A stretch of DNA of 64,000 nucleotides from Cytobacillus firmus (GTDB taxonomy: Bacteria > Bacillota > Bacilli > Bacillales > Cytobacillaceae): positions 3,372,001-3,436,000 of the forward strand of contig NZ_CP098323.1 in assembly GCF_023657595.1 (NCBI RefSeq). Reading direction: 5' to 3'. Under the pieces are notes generated by a model, which worked only from the letters and a program-made list of their open reading frames with translations, was not told where the DNA came from and searched no databases. Position 1 is the first letter of the stretch; the number at the start of each line of letters is the position of its first letter. The position numbers were made by a program, and so were the translations under genes. This document shows positions 36,631 to 44,523 of the stretch, in pieces.

Positions 36631-38285
36631 TGTTTAATCCTTCAGCAAAATTAAAAGTTGACCCTCGCGACGCAAAATTGGCAATGGCTCACTTTTTCGT
36701 TGCCTTTACAGCTTTAGCAATAGGCGGCCTAGCCGGATTATTGCAGACTTTGGTCCGCTCCGGTAAATTCGAGCTCCCGGCAGGCATCGGGTATTACCAG
36801 ATCCTCACGGTTCACGGTGTTGTATTGGGACTGGTACTTACTACTTTTTTTATAATGGGCTTCCAGTTAGCTGCAACAAGCAAAACATCAGGGACCCTTA
36901 CAAATAAACAGCGAATTACCGGCTGGATCGGTTTTTGGCTGATGACAGCGGGAACTGTTCTTGCAGCTGTTATGATCCTGCTGAATGAAGCTACAGTTCT
37001 TTATACTTTCTATGCTCCTCTTCAGGCACATGCATTGTACTATATCGGTTTAACACTTGTTATAGTGGGAAGCTGGATTGACGGGGCAGCAATCATTATG
37101 AAGTATGCAGAATGGCGCAGGAAAAACCCTGGCCAGCCGAGTCCGTTATTAACTTTCATGTCATTGGTCAATACAATGATGTGGATTGTGGCAACAATCG
37201 GTGTAGCATCTACCGTTCTTTTCCAGCTTCTTCCATGGTCATTGGGATTTGTAGAAACCGTAAATATCGGCGTCAGCCGAACTCTATTCTGGTATTTCGG
37301 ACATCCGCTTGTATACTTCTGGCTATTGCCTGCTTATATGGCGTGGTATGTTGTCATTCCAAAAGTCATCGGCGGAAAAATTTTCTCTGATTCATTGGCA
37401 CGTTTGTCTTTTATATTATTCCTGCTGTTCTCAATCCCTGTCGGATTTCACCATCAATTAATGGAGCCGGGAATTGATCCGGCATGGAAATTCCTGCAGG
37501 TTATCTTAACATTCCTTGTTGTCATTCCATCTTTAATGACTGCATTTTCTTTATTTGCTACTTTCGAAAGCTTTGGCCGTTCTAAAGGGGCTACAGGGTT
37601 ATTCGGCTGGGTGAAGAAGCTTCCATGGGGAGATGCGCGATTTGTCGTTCCTTTTATTGGGATGGTAGCCTTTATCCCTGCGGGTGCAGGCGGGATCGTC
37701 AACGCCTCCCACCAGATGAACCAGGTAGTTCATAACACGATTTGGGTAACCGGTCATTTTCACTTAACAGTGGCAACTTCTGTAGTACTTACATTCTTTG
37801 GGGTTTCTTACTGGCTTATTCCTCATCTGACTGGAAGAACATTAACCAAAGCAATGAATAAATTAGGGATCATCCAGGCAGTTATCTGGTCAATCGGAAT
37901 GACATTCATGTCCGGTGCCATGCATGCTGTCGGTCTGCTTGGAGCACCGCGCCGTTCATCATATTCTGAATATGGCGGAGCAGCACAAGCAGCAGAATGG
38001 ATTCCATACCAGGTTGCACAGGCAATCGGCGGTTCTATTCTCTTTATTGGCATTATATTAATGATCTATATCTTTATCAACCTTGCATTCTTCGCACCAA
38101 AGGGCGAGCAGGAGTTCCCTGTCGGAGAAGCGGCTGAAGAAGCCGAAAAAGCACCGATGGTATTCGAAAACTGGAAGCTATGGCTCGGAATTACTGTTGT
38201 TCTTATTCTATTTGCCTACACCATTCCATTTATCGATTTAATTCAAAACGCACCCCCAGGGGCCAAGGGATATAAGTTATGGTAA
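36630..38285 (+). CDS. Cytochrome c oxidase subunit I, b(o/a)3 type
   Basis: A 551-residue heme-copper oxidase core with at least 13 transmembrane segments. Ligands are visible: TVHGVVLG (low-spin heme), GHPLVYFWLLP (CuB His and the cross-linked-Tyr position), FHHQLMEPG (two CuB His) and TGHFHLTVAT (high-spin and low-spin heme His). It reduces O2 to water and pumps protons. Sequence style is that of the SoxB-type cbaAB oxidases of Bacillus/Geobacillus, generally of high oxygen affinity. Its promoter carries a Crp/Fnr-type box, which fits induction at low oxygen. Confidence 0.95.
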   Translation: MFNPSAKLKVDPRDAKLAMAHFFVAFTALAIGGLAGLLQTLVRSGKFELPAGIGYYQILTVHGVVLGLVLTTFFIMGFQLAATSKTSGTLTNKQRITGWIGFWLMTAGTVLAAVMILLNEATVLYTFYAPLQAHALYYIGLTLVIVGSWIDGAAIIMKYAEWRRKNPGQPSPLLTFMSLVNTMMWIVATIGVASTVLFQLLPWSLGFVETVNIGVSRTLFWYFGHPLVYFWLLPAYMAWYVVIPKVIGGKIFSDSLARLSFILFLLFSIPVGFHHQLMEPGIDPAWKFLQVILTFLVVIPSLMTAFSLFATFESFGRSKGATGLFGWVKKLPWGDARFVVPFIGMVAFIPAGAGGIVNASHQMNQVVHNTIWVTGHFHLTVATSVVLTFFGVSYWLIPHLTGRTLTKAMNKLGIIQAVIWSIGMTFMSGAMHAVGLLGAPRRSSYSEYGGAAQAAEWIPYQVAQAIGGSILFIGIILMIYIFINLAFFAPKGEQEFPVGEAAEEAEKAPMVFENWKLWLGITVVLILFAYTIPFIDLIQNAPPGAKGYKLW

Positions 38286-38286
38286 A

Positions 38287-38321
38287 AAAACACTCCGGTC
38301 TAAATTGGACCGGAGTGTTTT
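38287..38321. terminator. Bidirectional terminator after the oxidase operon
   Basis: ACACTCCGGTC and GACCGGAGTGT form an 11-bp stem around TAAATTG, flanked by seven A and by TTTTAAT. It also serves the convergent EamA gene, whose stop codon lies at its edge. Confidence 0.88.
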
Positions 38322-39237
38322 AATGTTCTAACTTGCTCTCAGCTGTCAGTCCCGTATTTTTCCTTCTTGCAGGCAGATTCACAATAATAACCGAACTAAG
38401 TATCAGTAAAGCACCGGCAATCTGGATTGCACCAAGATTTTCCCCGTAAAGTGTCACTCCTAAAAGCATGGCAACGACTGGTTCGACTGTAGCGATTACA
38501 GCTGCTTTGCTTCCATCTGTTTTTTCCAGTCCCCATGTGTAAACAAAATAGGCGAGAACCGTAGGCACAAAACTTAAACCCATACTAAGAAACAGAACTT
38601 CAGCGTTCAAAAAAACTGAAGCTTTTGTCCATAGCTTTGTTACCGGGATCAGAAATACCGAAGCAACCAGGAATGTATAAAGCGTAACTGTAAAAGGATG
38701 ATACTTTCTTAACGCAAATTTCCCGAAGATGGTATAAAGCGCATACCCGAACCCGGCACCTAACCCCGTCAAAATTCCAAGCAGAGTAATATCACTGCTG
38801 CCTGCTGATAATCCGGCAACTAATATGCAGCCCACAATGGTGCCTGCTACAGCTGCAATCTTTCTTAGATTTATCCCTTCCTTTAAAAACAGGCAGGATA
38901 ATACAGTCACAAATGCAGGAGCGGTGTAAAGCAGAACGACTGCCAATGAAATGCTGATCTGGTTCATTGCTGTGAAATAACAATAATTAAAAAAGACGAT
39001 GCTCAGTATCCCGGTTCCAGCAAATAACCGGATGTCAGTGGCAGATTCCAGTTTAAAGCAGTTCCGGAAACGCATTATCCCTATTAGAACGAGAAATATG
39101 GCCGCAAAAAACACTCTTACAGCCACGATTTCCATAGCTGAGAATCCATATTCCCCGAGCCCTTTAACAAATACAGCAATAATGCCCCATAGACTTGCTC
39201 CTAATGCAATCATTAGAAATGGAAGTAATTTCTTCAT
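38320..39237 (-). CDS. EamA family transporter
   Basis: A 305-residue membrane protein with ten hydrophobic segments in two EamA repeats (GASLWGIIAVFVKGLGEYGFS at the start; KAAVIATVEPVVAMLLGVTLYGENL near the end). It is a drug/metabolite exporter family member of unknown substrate, only distantly like the EamA protein at 21276. Sits alone between two terminator-like structures. Confidence 0.87.
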   Translation of the reverse strand: MKKLLPFLMIALGASLWGIIAVFVKGLGEYGFSAMEIVAVRVFFAAIFLVLIGIMRFRNCFKLESATDIRLFAGTGILSIVFFNYCYFTAMNQISISLAVVLLYTAPAFVTVLSCLFLKEGINLRKIAAVAGTIVGCILVAGLSAGSSDITLLGILTGLGAGFGYALYTIFGKFALRKYHPFTVTLYTFLVASVFLIPVTKLWTKASVFLNAEVLFLSMGLSFVPTVLAYFVYTWGLEKTDGSKAAVIATVEPVVAMLLGVTLYGENLGAIQIAGALLILSSVIIVNLPARRKNTGLTAESKLEH

Positions 39238-39302
39238 TATGTCTCTCCATGAAGTAAGAGGATGACTGAGACCACCCTCTTACAAAAATTATGATTAAAC
39301 AC

Positions 39303-40814
39303 TTATTTCAGCTGATACACCTTACCGTACTTATCATACAGATAATCAATTAAATGCTGGGCATTCAGGCCTTCCCCGGTGACTTCAGTTAAGATTTCAA
39401 GCGGCTTTTTCATTTTGCCGAATTGGTGCACATTCTTAGTAAACCACTCTTTGACTGGCATTAAATTGCCTTCTTCAAGTAATTCATCATAGTTTGGCAA
39501 GTCCTTTAACATGCTGTTTTTTAGCTGTGCTGCATACATGTAACCCAAAGCGTATGAAGGGAAATAACCAAAGCTCCCCCCTGCCCAGTGAACATCCTGC
39601 AGAACGCCTTCTCCGTTATTTTCTGGCTTTACTCCGAGGTATTGTTCATATTTTTCATTCCAGATCGCTGGCAGGTCTTTAACTTCAATTTCATCGTTAA
39701 ACAAGCCTTTTTCAATTTCATAACGGATAATGATATGAAGCGGATATGTTAATTCGTCTGCTTCAATACGGATTAATGAAGGCTTTGATTCATTAATTGC
39801 ACGATAAAAAGCATCTATTGACACATCATCAAATTGACCGTTTGCATATTCTTTAAGAAGGTCATAATTCTTTTTCCAGAAAGAACGATGTCTTCCGACA
39901 AAGTTTTCATAAAATAATGACTGTGATTCATGAATTCCCATTGATGTTCCAGAGCACAGCGGAGTTCCAACCAGGTCAGAAGAAATATTTTGTTCATAAA
40001 GAGCATGCCCGCCTTCATGAATCGTGCCAAACACAGCTGTCCGGAAATCAGCTTCATCATATTTGGTGGTCACTCGGACATCACCAGGATTCAAACCTGT
40101 TGCAAAAGGATGAACAGTTTCATCGAGACGTCCCGCTTTAAAGTTATAGCCCATTTGATCAAGAACTTTAAGGCTGAAATCCCGCTGCTTATCCTTGGTA
40201 AAGTGTTCAAATAAAAAGCTGGTGTCCGGTTTATTCTGTGATTCAGAGATTTGCTGAACAAGCGGAACAATTTTTTCCCTCAGCTGCCCGAACACCTGAT
40301 CAAGCGTATCAACGGTTACGCCAGGTTCATACATATCCAGCAGTGTATTATATTTGTTTCCTTCATATCCCCAATAAGAAATGAATCTTTTATTCATTTC
40401 AACAAGCTTTTCCAAATAAGGCTGGAACATTTCAAAATCTGAGCTTGCCTTTGCATCTTCCCAAATACTTTCAGCCTTGGATTGCAGGATGACATATTCG
40501 GTATATTCCTCTGCAGGAATTTTTTTATTCCTGTCATAATCCTTTTTGCATTCTTCCAATGTTTTCAATGTTACTTCAGAAATATTTTCCCGGCTTGAAA
40601 GTTTCGCTATGTATGCTGCCATTTCCTCAGAAGTGGACATTCTGAAAACTTCTGAAGAGATCATTCCAATCACTTCGGAGCGCTGTTCCATTCCCTTCTT
40701 GGGTGCGCCTGTCCGCATATCCCAATACATCAGCCCGATCGCTTCATTATAGGCCATCATTTTTTTGACATAATCAAGGAATTGCTGTTCTGTCTGTTTT
40801 AGTGATTCTGCCAC
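39303..40814 (-). CDS. ypwA: Metallocarboxypeptidase, M32 family
   Basis: A 503-residue zinc carboxypeptidase (B. subtilis YpwA is 501). The zinc site is TIHEGGHALYE (HExxH) near residue 265 with the downstream Glu in HESQSLFYENFVGRH. The enzyme removes C-terminal residues from peptides in the cytoplasm; no signal peptide is present. Other typical features are YWDMRTGAPKKG near the N-terminus and DVHWAGGSFGYFPSYALG. A weak GGGGG-type element precedes the ATG. Position is conserved relative to xpt and ypvA. Confidence 0.95.
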   Translation of the reverse strand: MAESLKQTEQQFLDYVKKMMAYNEAIGLMYWDMRTGAPKKGMEQRSEVIGMISSEVFRMSTSEEMAAYIAKLSSRENISEVTLKTLEECKKDYDRNKKIPAEEYTEYVILQSKAESIWEDAKASSDFEMFQPYLEKLVEMNKRFISYWGYEGNKYNTLLDMYEPGVTVDTLDQVFGQLREKIVPLVQQISESQNKPDTSFLFEHFTKDKQRDFSLKVLDQMGYNFKAGRLDETVHPFATGLNPGDVRVTTKYDEADFRTAVFGTIHEGGHALYEQNISSDLVGTPLCSGTSMGIHESQSLFYENFVGRHRSFWKKNYDLLKEYANGQFDDVSIDAFYRAINESKPSLIRIEADELTYPLHIIIRYEIEKGLFNDEIEVKDLPAIWNEKYEQYLGVKPENNGEGVLQDVHWAGGSFGYFPSYALGYMYAAQLKNSMLKDLPNYDELLEEGNLMPVKEWFTKNVHQFGKMKKPLEILTEVTGEGLNAQHLIDYLYDKYGKVYQLK

Positions 40815-40982
40815 AATTTTTCCCCCTTTGTATCTACTACAGTATCATTTTATCATATTTTTCTGAAAAGGCAGTCTCTATAATCTTTTTCTTAAACTAT
40901 GCCCTTTGGCTGCTTTTCTTTTTCACCTGGCTGCCAAAGAGTTATAATAGTGGAAAGTGAACTAACCGGAAAGAGAGATAGC

Positions 40983-42143
40983 ATGAAATATTTGATTTAC
41001 TTTATCGTTATTGCAGCATTTATTGATACATTTTCTCAGCTTCCTATAATAAGCCCCTTTGCCATGACATTTAATCCATCACCCGCATTTGCAGGAATGA
41101 TTGTTGGGATGTATTCCTTCTCGAATATGATTGGCAATATTTTAGCCGGCTATTGGATCGATAAAAGCGGAGCAAAAAGAGTTTTGGTGTCCGGCCTAAC
41201 CTTAACTGGAATTATATTAGTACTGTATACATTTGCTGAATCACCCCTGCATTTAATTTCAGTAAGATTTTTTCACGGGTTATTTGGAGGCTTCCTGGTC
41301 CCTGCGGCTTTCACAATCATTTCAAACATCGGAAATTCAGAAAAACAAGGAAGAAAAATGGCTGTATCAGGCGCTGCTGTCGGCTGTTCAGCCATTATAG
41401 GACCGGCTTTTGGGGCGGTGATTGCGTCCAATTACACTATAAACTGGGTCTTTTTAATTATAGCGGCAACCATGATCAGCAGCGCAGTCCTCGCCTTTCT
41501 GTTTCTGCCGGCAGGAACTCTGAAAAATGTAAAAAAAGAGAACTCCCATGAAAAAATGCTTCCATTACTTAAGAATCCTATGCTCGCAGCAAGCTATTTA
41601 GGAGCCTTTTCTCTCATGTTTGCTCAAGGGACACTTGCCTACCTTCTTCCTCTTCAGGTAGAAGCTCTGCAAATTGATGCGATGTACAGCGGGATCTTAT
41701 TAAGCACTTTTGGAATAACTGCAATTCTTATTTTTCTGCTGCCCATTAATAAAATCTTTGATAAGTATAAACATCACAATAGCATGCTTACCGGAATGCT
41801 GATCATAGGAATCGCATTAATCCTGCTAAGTTCAGCATCTTCTCTTGGTTTCATGTTTTTATGCATGGTTCTTTACGGCACCGGGTTTGCTCTTCTATTC
41901 CCATCCATTAATGCCCTTATTGCCAATCATACAACTGAAAAAACAAGAGGTAAGGCATTTGGCCTCTTCTATGCCTTTTTTTCATTAGGCGTGGTAGCCG
42001 GTTCCACCATATTAGGTTTCTTAGGAGTAACATTCGATACAGGTTTTTTAATCGCCGCAGCTATTTTATTGTTAACTGTATGCGGCATGTCGATATACTT
42101 TAAAAAGAGAAGCCCTCAAATATTAAAAAGCGGGAGTGACTGA
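40983..42143 (+). CDS. Major facilitator superfamily transporter
   Basis: A 386-residue, 12-helix MFS permease. The loop 2-3 motif appears as AGYWIDKSGAKRVLVSG. It looks like a drug-efflux type (DHA1); the substrate is unknown. The start is the ATG at 40983 after AAAGAGAG; the longer ORF from 40899 has no ribosome binding site. It is followed after only 2 bases by a small zinc-binding gene. Confidence 0.87.
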   Translation: MKYLIYFIVIAAFIDTFSQLPIISPFAMTFNPSPAFAGMIVGMYSFSNMIGNILAGYWIDKSGAKRVLVSGLTLTGIILVLYTFAESPLHLISVRFFHGLFGGFLVPAAFTIISNIGNSEKQGRKMAVSGAAVGCSAIIGPAFGAVIASNYTINWVFLIIAATMISSAVLAFLFLPAGTLKNVKKENSHEKMLPLLKNPMLAASYLGAFSLMFAQGTLAYLLPLQVEALQIDAMYSGILLSTFGITAILIFLLPINKIFDKYKHHNSMLTGMLIIGIALILLSSASSLGFMFLCMVLYGTGFALLFPSINALIANHTTEKTRGKAFGLFYAFFSLGVVAGSTILGFLGVTFDTGFLIAAAILLLTVCGMSIYFKKRSPQILKSGSD

Positions 42144-42145
42144 AA

Positions 42146-42286
42146 ATGAAAGAATTAGTAGGCTGCTGCGCTGTTTGCGGGAAAGACCTATACTGTCTTG
42201 ATGGATTCTTCAACGGAGTCCATAATGAAAAAAATGAAACCATCTGTTTTGAATGTATAGAAGAACAGAAAGAATCCGCAGAGTAA
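42146..42286 (+). CDS. Small Cys-rich, zinc-ribbon-like protein
   Basis: A 46-residue protein: CCAVCGKDLYC near the N-terminus and CFECIEE near the C-terminus, two C-x2-C pairs (8/11 and 34/37) plus extra Cys, as in a zinc ribbon. GGGAGTGA precedes the ATG by about 5 bases, and the gene starts 2 bases after the MFS stop, so it is translationally linked. The terminator begins within its last codons. Function unknown. Confidence 0.72.
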   Translation: MKELVGCCAVCGKDLYCLDGFFNGVHNEKNETICFECIEEQKESAE

Positions 42287-42306
42287 GCATCTGCGGGTTT
42301 TTTTGT
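42277..42306 (+). terminator. Terminator of the MFS operon
   Basis: CCGCAGA and TCTGCGG pair around GTAAGCA and are followed by seven T residues. The first arm is inside the last codons of the small Cys-rich gene. Confidence 0.85.
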
Positions 42307-42343
42307 TCCATTGGATTTGTACATTGAAAAATGTTCTCTGAAA

Positions 42344-42386
42344 TATGATATATGTCACTTATTTGAAAAGCTCACGCTGTTAAACT
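42344..42386 (+). promoter_or_regulatory. Crp/Fnr-dependent promoter of the DUF2249/NnrS-like operon
   Basis: TATGA-TATATG-TCACT (42344-42359) matches the Crp/Fnr palindrome TGTGA-N6-TCACA at 8 of 10 half-site positions. A -10 hexamer TAAACT starts 21 bases after the box (42381-42386), the same spacing as at the oxidase promoter, placing the box at about -41.5. The common TCACT half-site at both promoters suggests one regulator for both. Confidence 0.65.
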
Positions 42387-42476
42387 TAAAGTAATTAATA
42401 ACGATTCTCACTGGCAGGTGATTTTCAGTTATTGGCAATTAATTTAATCCATCAGCCGATTGAAGGAGAGATCAGA

Positions 42477-42716
42477 ATGGAAAACAAAGTTATTGAGCTT
42501 GATGTAAGAGAGGATTTAAAAAATAAATTGGAGCCGTTTCAGAAAATCATGTCGGCGATTGCTGAACTTGATATCGATGATGTTTTTATCCTTCATGCCC
42601 CGTTTAAGCCCATCCCTCTTTTTGGAGTATTAAAGGCTAAAGGGTTTGAATATAAAGCTGAAGAAATTGAAAAGAAGCATTGGAAAGTGATCTTTACTAA
42701 GAGAGGTACGTCATAA
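42477..42716 (+). CDS. DUF2249 domain protein
   Basis: A 79-residue protein with the DUF2249 pattern: ELDVREDLKNKLEPFQKIM, then the characteristic FILHAPFKPIPLFGVLKAKGF and a C-terminal strand HWKVIFTKR. The fold is SirA/TusA-like. DUF2249 proteins cluster with nitric-oxide and denitrification genes but have no settled biochemical role. The ATG at 42477 has AAGGAGAG 7 bases upstream. Its stop codon overlaps the next start by one base (TAATG). Confidence 0.85.
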   Translation: MENKVIELDVREDLKNKLEPFQKIMSAIAELDIDDVFILHAPFKPIPLFGVLKAKGFEYKAEEIEKKHWKVIFTKRGTS

Positions 42717-42922
42717 TGAAACTGGATAACCGGGGGCTGGAACCGCCTCAGCCGATGATGAGAACTCTCGCGGCTCTTGAAGATCTGCCAGAGGGAGAAA
42801 CCTTATCAATTATAAATGACAGGCGGCCCATGTTTCTTTATGAACAGCTGGACGAAATGGGCTGCAGGCATGTAACTTCCGAACTGGAAAACGGAAGCTT
42901 TTTAATAGAAATCAAAAAATAA
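42716..42922 (+). CDS. Second DUF2249-like protein
   Basis: A 68-residue protein: LDNRGLEPPQPMMRTLAALED, then GETLSIINDRRPMFLYEQLDEMG and a terminal strand SFLIEIKK. PPQPM and the LxxRRPxxLYxxL pattern fit the shorter DUF2249 subtype. It is translationally coupled to the preceding DUF2249 gene and leads directly into the membrane-protein gene. Two different DUF2249 proteins in one operon suggest a heteromeric or sequential role; that is inference. Confidence 0.8.
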   Translation: MKLDNRGLEPPQPMMRTLAALEDLPEGETLSIINDRRPMFLYEQLDEMGCRHVTSELENGSFLIEIKK

Positions 42923-42935
42923 GCAGGTGATCGCG

Positions 42936-44177
42936 TTGCTGGCCAATACAAAAAATGAGACCAATATAAAACTTCCTTTTTCCTTTATACTTTTCAGCTT
43001 GCTCTGCTTAATAGGATCTATGGCGCTCATTCTTTTTCAAGGGGAATCCATAATTAACAGTCAATTCCGTATACCCGCCATTTGGTCAGCGGCTCATTTG
43101 TTTATATTGGGCTGGGCGTTGATGACAGCAATGGGAGCCATGTATCAGCTCGTTCCGGTGGCCTTTCTTACCCCTATATGGAATGAAAGATTTGGATTTT
43201 CACAATTTACTGTAACTGCCTTTGGAATATTATATTTTGCGCATAGTCTATTTTATAATCCGGCGGGTGCAATGCTGCCCGGGCTCATTACATTAACAGG
43301 CATCTTAATGTTTCTGCTGCAGATGTTCATGACTTTAAGGCAGCAGGCAAAGCCTAATGTACTGACTCTTTTCGTAGGAACTGCACTAATTAGCCTGCTG
43401 TCTGCAATTCTATTGGGAATCCTTATGGTCTTCAGCATGAAAACCGGATTTATTTCCGCCGATTACCAGGCAGTTTTTAAAAGCCACATACTGCTTGGGA
43501 CAGCAGGCTGGTTTACACTTCTGATTTTTGGATTTTCCTATAAAATGGTTCCCATGTTTTCCTTGTCCCACGGCTACAGCATGAAGCCTGCCAAATATGT
43601 GTATATGGTTTATGCAGCAGGACTGGCTGCGGCAATTATCTCTTTTTTCACCGGGAATAATTCTCTTTTTACTATTGCCTTATTGGTCCTGGCTGGCGGA
43701 TTTGCCTTCTTCACCTGGCACATGCTGCAAATCCTGCAGAAAAGAGTAAAGAAAAAGCTTGATTATTCATTCCGATATGCTCTTATCGCCATACCTGCAG
43801 GGCTGGCAATCCACCTTGGAGCATTCATAAGCTCACTAATCGGAAGCTTTCAAAATACAGTTGGGTATCTTGTGTTTGCATACCTCATGCTCTGGGTAGC
43901 TTTGAGCATTCTCGGTTATCTGTTTAAAATCGTGCCATTCTTGTGGTGGACCTGGAAATACAGCAAAGAGATCGGCAAACGGAGTGTACCTTCTCTCAAA
44001 GATATGATGAATGACAAGGCATCCATTCCGGTTCTTTCCGCCTTTATTCTCGGTATACTCAGTGTGACAGTCTCCATCGTATGTGAACAGCCCGCCCTGT
44101 TCCTATCCGGCCAGATTGTAACGGCTGGAGCCAGCATTGTTTTCTGTTATTTGATTATTTCTGTTTTAAAACAATAG
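42936..44177 (+). CDS. NnrS-like / heme-copper-oxidase-like membrane protein
   Basis: A 413-residue integral membrane protein with about 12 hydrophobic segments. Conserved His residues lie within helices (IWSAAHLFILGWALMTAMGAM and FKSHILLGTAGWFTLLIFGF), as in heme-binding NnrS and oxidase-like proteins that act in nitric-oxide metabolism or tolerance. It has no CuB-type HH pair. The start chosen is TTG at 42936, 5 bases after CAGGTGA; GTG at 42927 would overlap that site. It follows two DUF2249 genes and precedes a MIP18-family gene. Confidence 0.7.
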   Translation: MLANTKNETNIKLPFSFILFSLLCLIGSMALILFQGESIINSQFRIPAIWSAAHLFILGWALMTAMGAMYQLVPVAFLTPIWNERFGFSQFTVTAFGILYFAHSLFYNPAGAMLPGLITLTGILMFLLQMFMTLRQQAKPNVLTLFVGTALISLLSAILLGILMVFSMKTGFISADYQAVFKSHILLGTAGWFTLLIFGFSYKMVPMFSLSHGYSMKPAKYVYMVYAAGLAAAIISFFTGNNSLFTIALLVLAGGFAFFTWHMLQILQKRVKKKLDYSFRYALIAIPAGLAIHLGAFISSLIGSFQNTVGYLVFAYLMLWVALSILGYLFKIVPFLWWTWKYSKEIGKRSVPSLKDMMNDKASIPVLSAFILGILSVTVSIVCEQPALFLSGQIVTAGASIVFCYLIISVLKQ

Positions 44178-44188
44178 GGGGAATTAAC

Positions 44189-44488
44189 ATGAATCGAAAA
44201 GAAGTAGTTCTCAGCAATCTAAAAAGAGTTATGGATCCTGAATTGAATATAAACGTGGTTGATTTGGGCCTTATTTATGATATTAATTTTCCCGATGGTG
44301 ACAAGGCAGTTATTACCATGACTCTTACAACACCGGGTTGCCCGCTGCATGACAGCATAGTCAGTGGAGTTAAGTATTGCATTGAAGATCTTGAGCTGTT
44401 TTCAGATGTAGAGGTTAACCTTGTCTGGGAGCCTGCCTGGACTCCTGCTCGTATGACACCCGAAGCAAATCAGCTGTTGAGAGGTTAA
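44189..44488 (+). CDS. Metal-sulfur cluster assembly factor, MIP18/DUF59 family
   Basis: A 99-residue protein. DPELNINVVDLGLIYDI at the N-terminus, the conserved Cys in TLTTPGCPLHDSI and VWEPAWTPARMTPEA are the family hallmarks (SufT, PaaD, YitW). These proteins help mature Fe-S proteins. GGGGGAATT precedes the ATG. As last gene of the operon it could mature an Fe-S or metal cofactor connected with the DUF2249 proteins; no such target is proven. Confidence 0.9.
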   Translation: MNRKEVVLSNLKRVMDPELNINVVDLGLIYDINFPDGDKAVITMTLTTPGCPLHDSIVSGVKYCIEDLELFSDVEVNLVWEPAWTPARMTPEANQLLRG

Positions 44489-44489
44489 A

Positions 44490-44522
44490 AGGAAGGCAGC
44501 GCCCGCTTGGGCACTGCCTTCG
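44490..44522. terminator. Hairpin between convergent genes
   Basis: GAAGGCAGCGCCC and GGGCACTGCCTTC form a 13-bp stem with one mismatch and a GCTT loop, exactly between the two converging genes. It lacks a good T-run on either side, so its terminator strength is uncertain. Confidence 0.6.
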
Positions 44523-44523
44523 T

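Noticed and set aside
39256..39285. Hairpin GTAAGAGG/CCTCTTAC between the EamA gene and ypwA as a terminator
   Set aside because: On the minus strand the T-run precedes rather than follows the stem, so it would not end ypwA transcription; its role is unclear.
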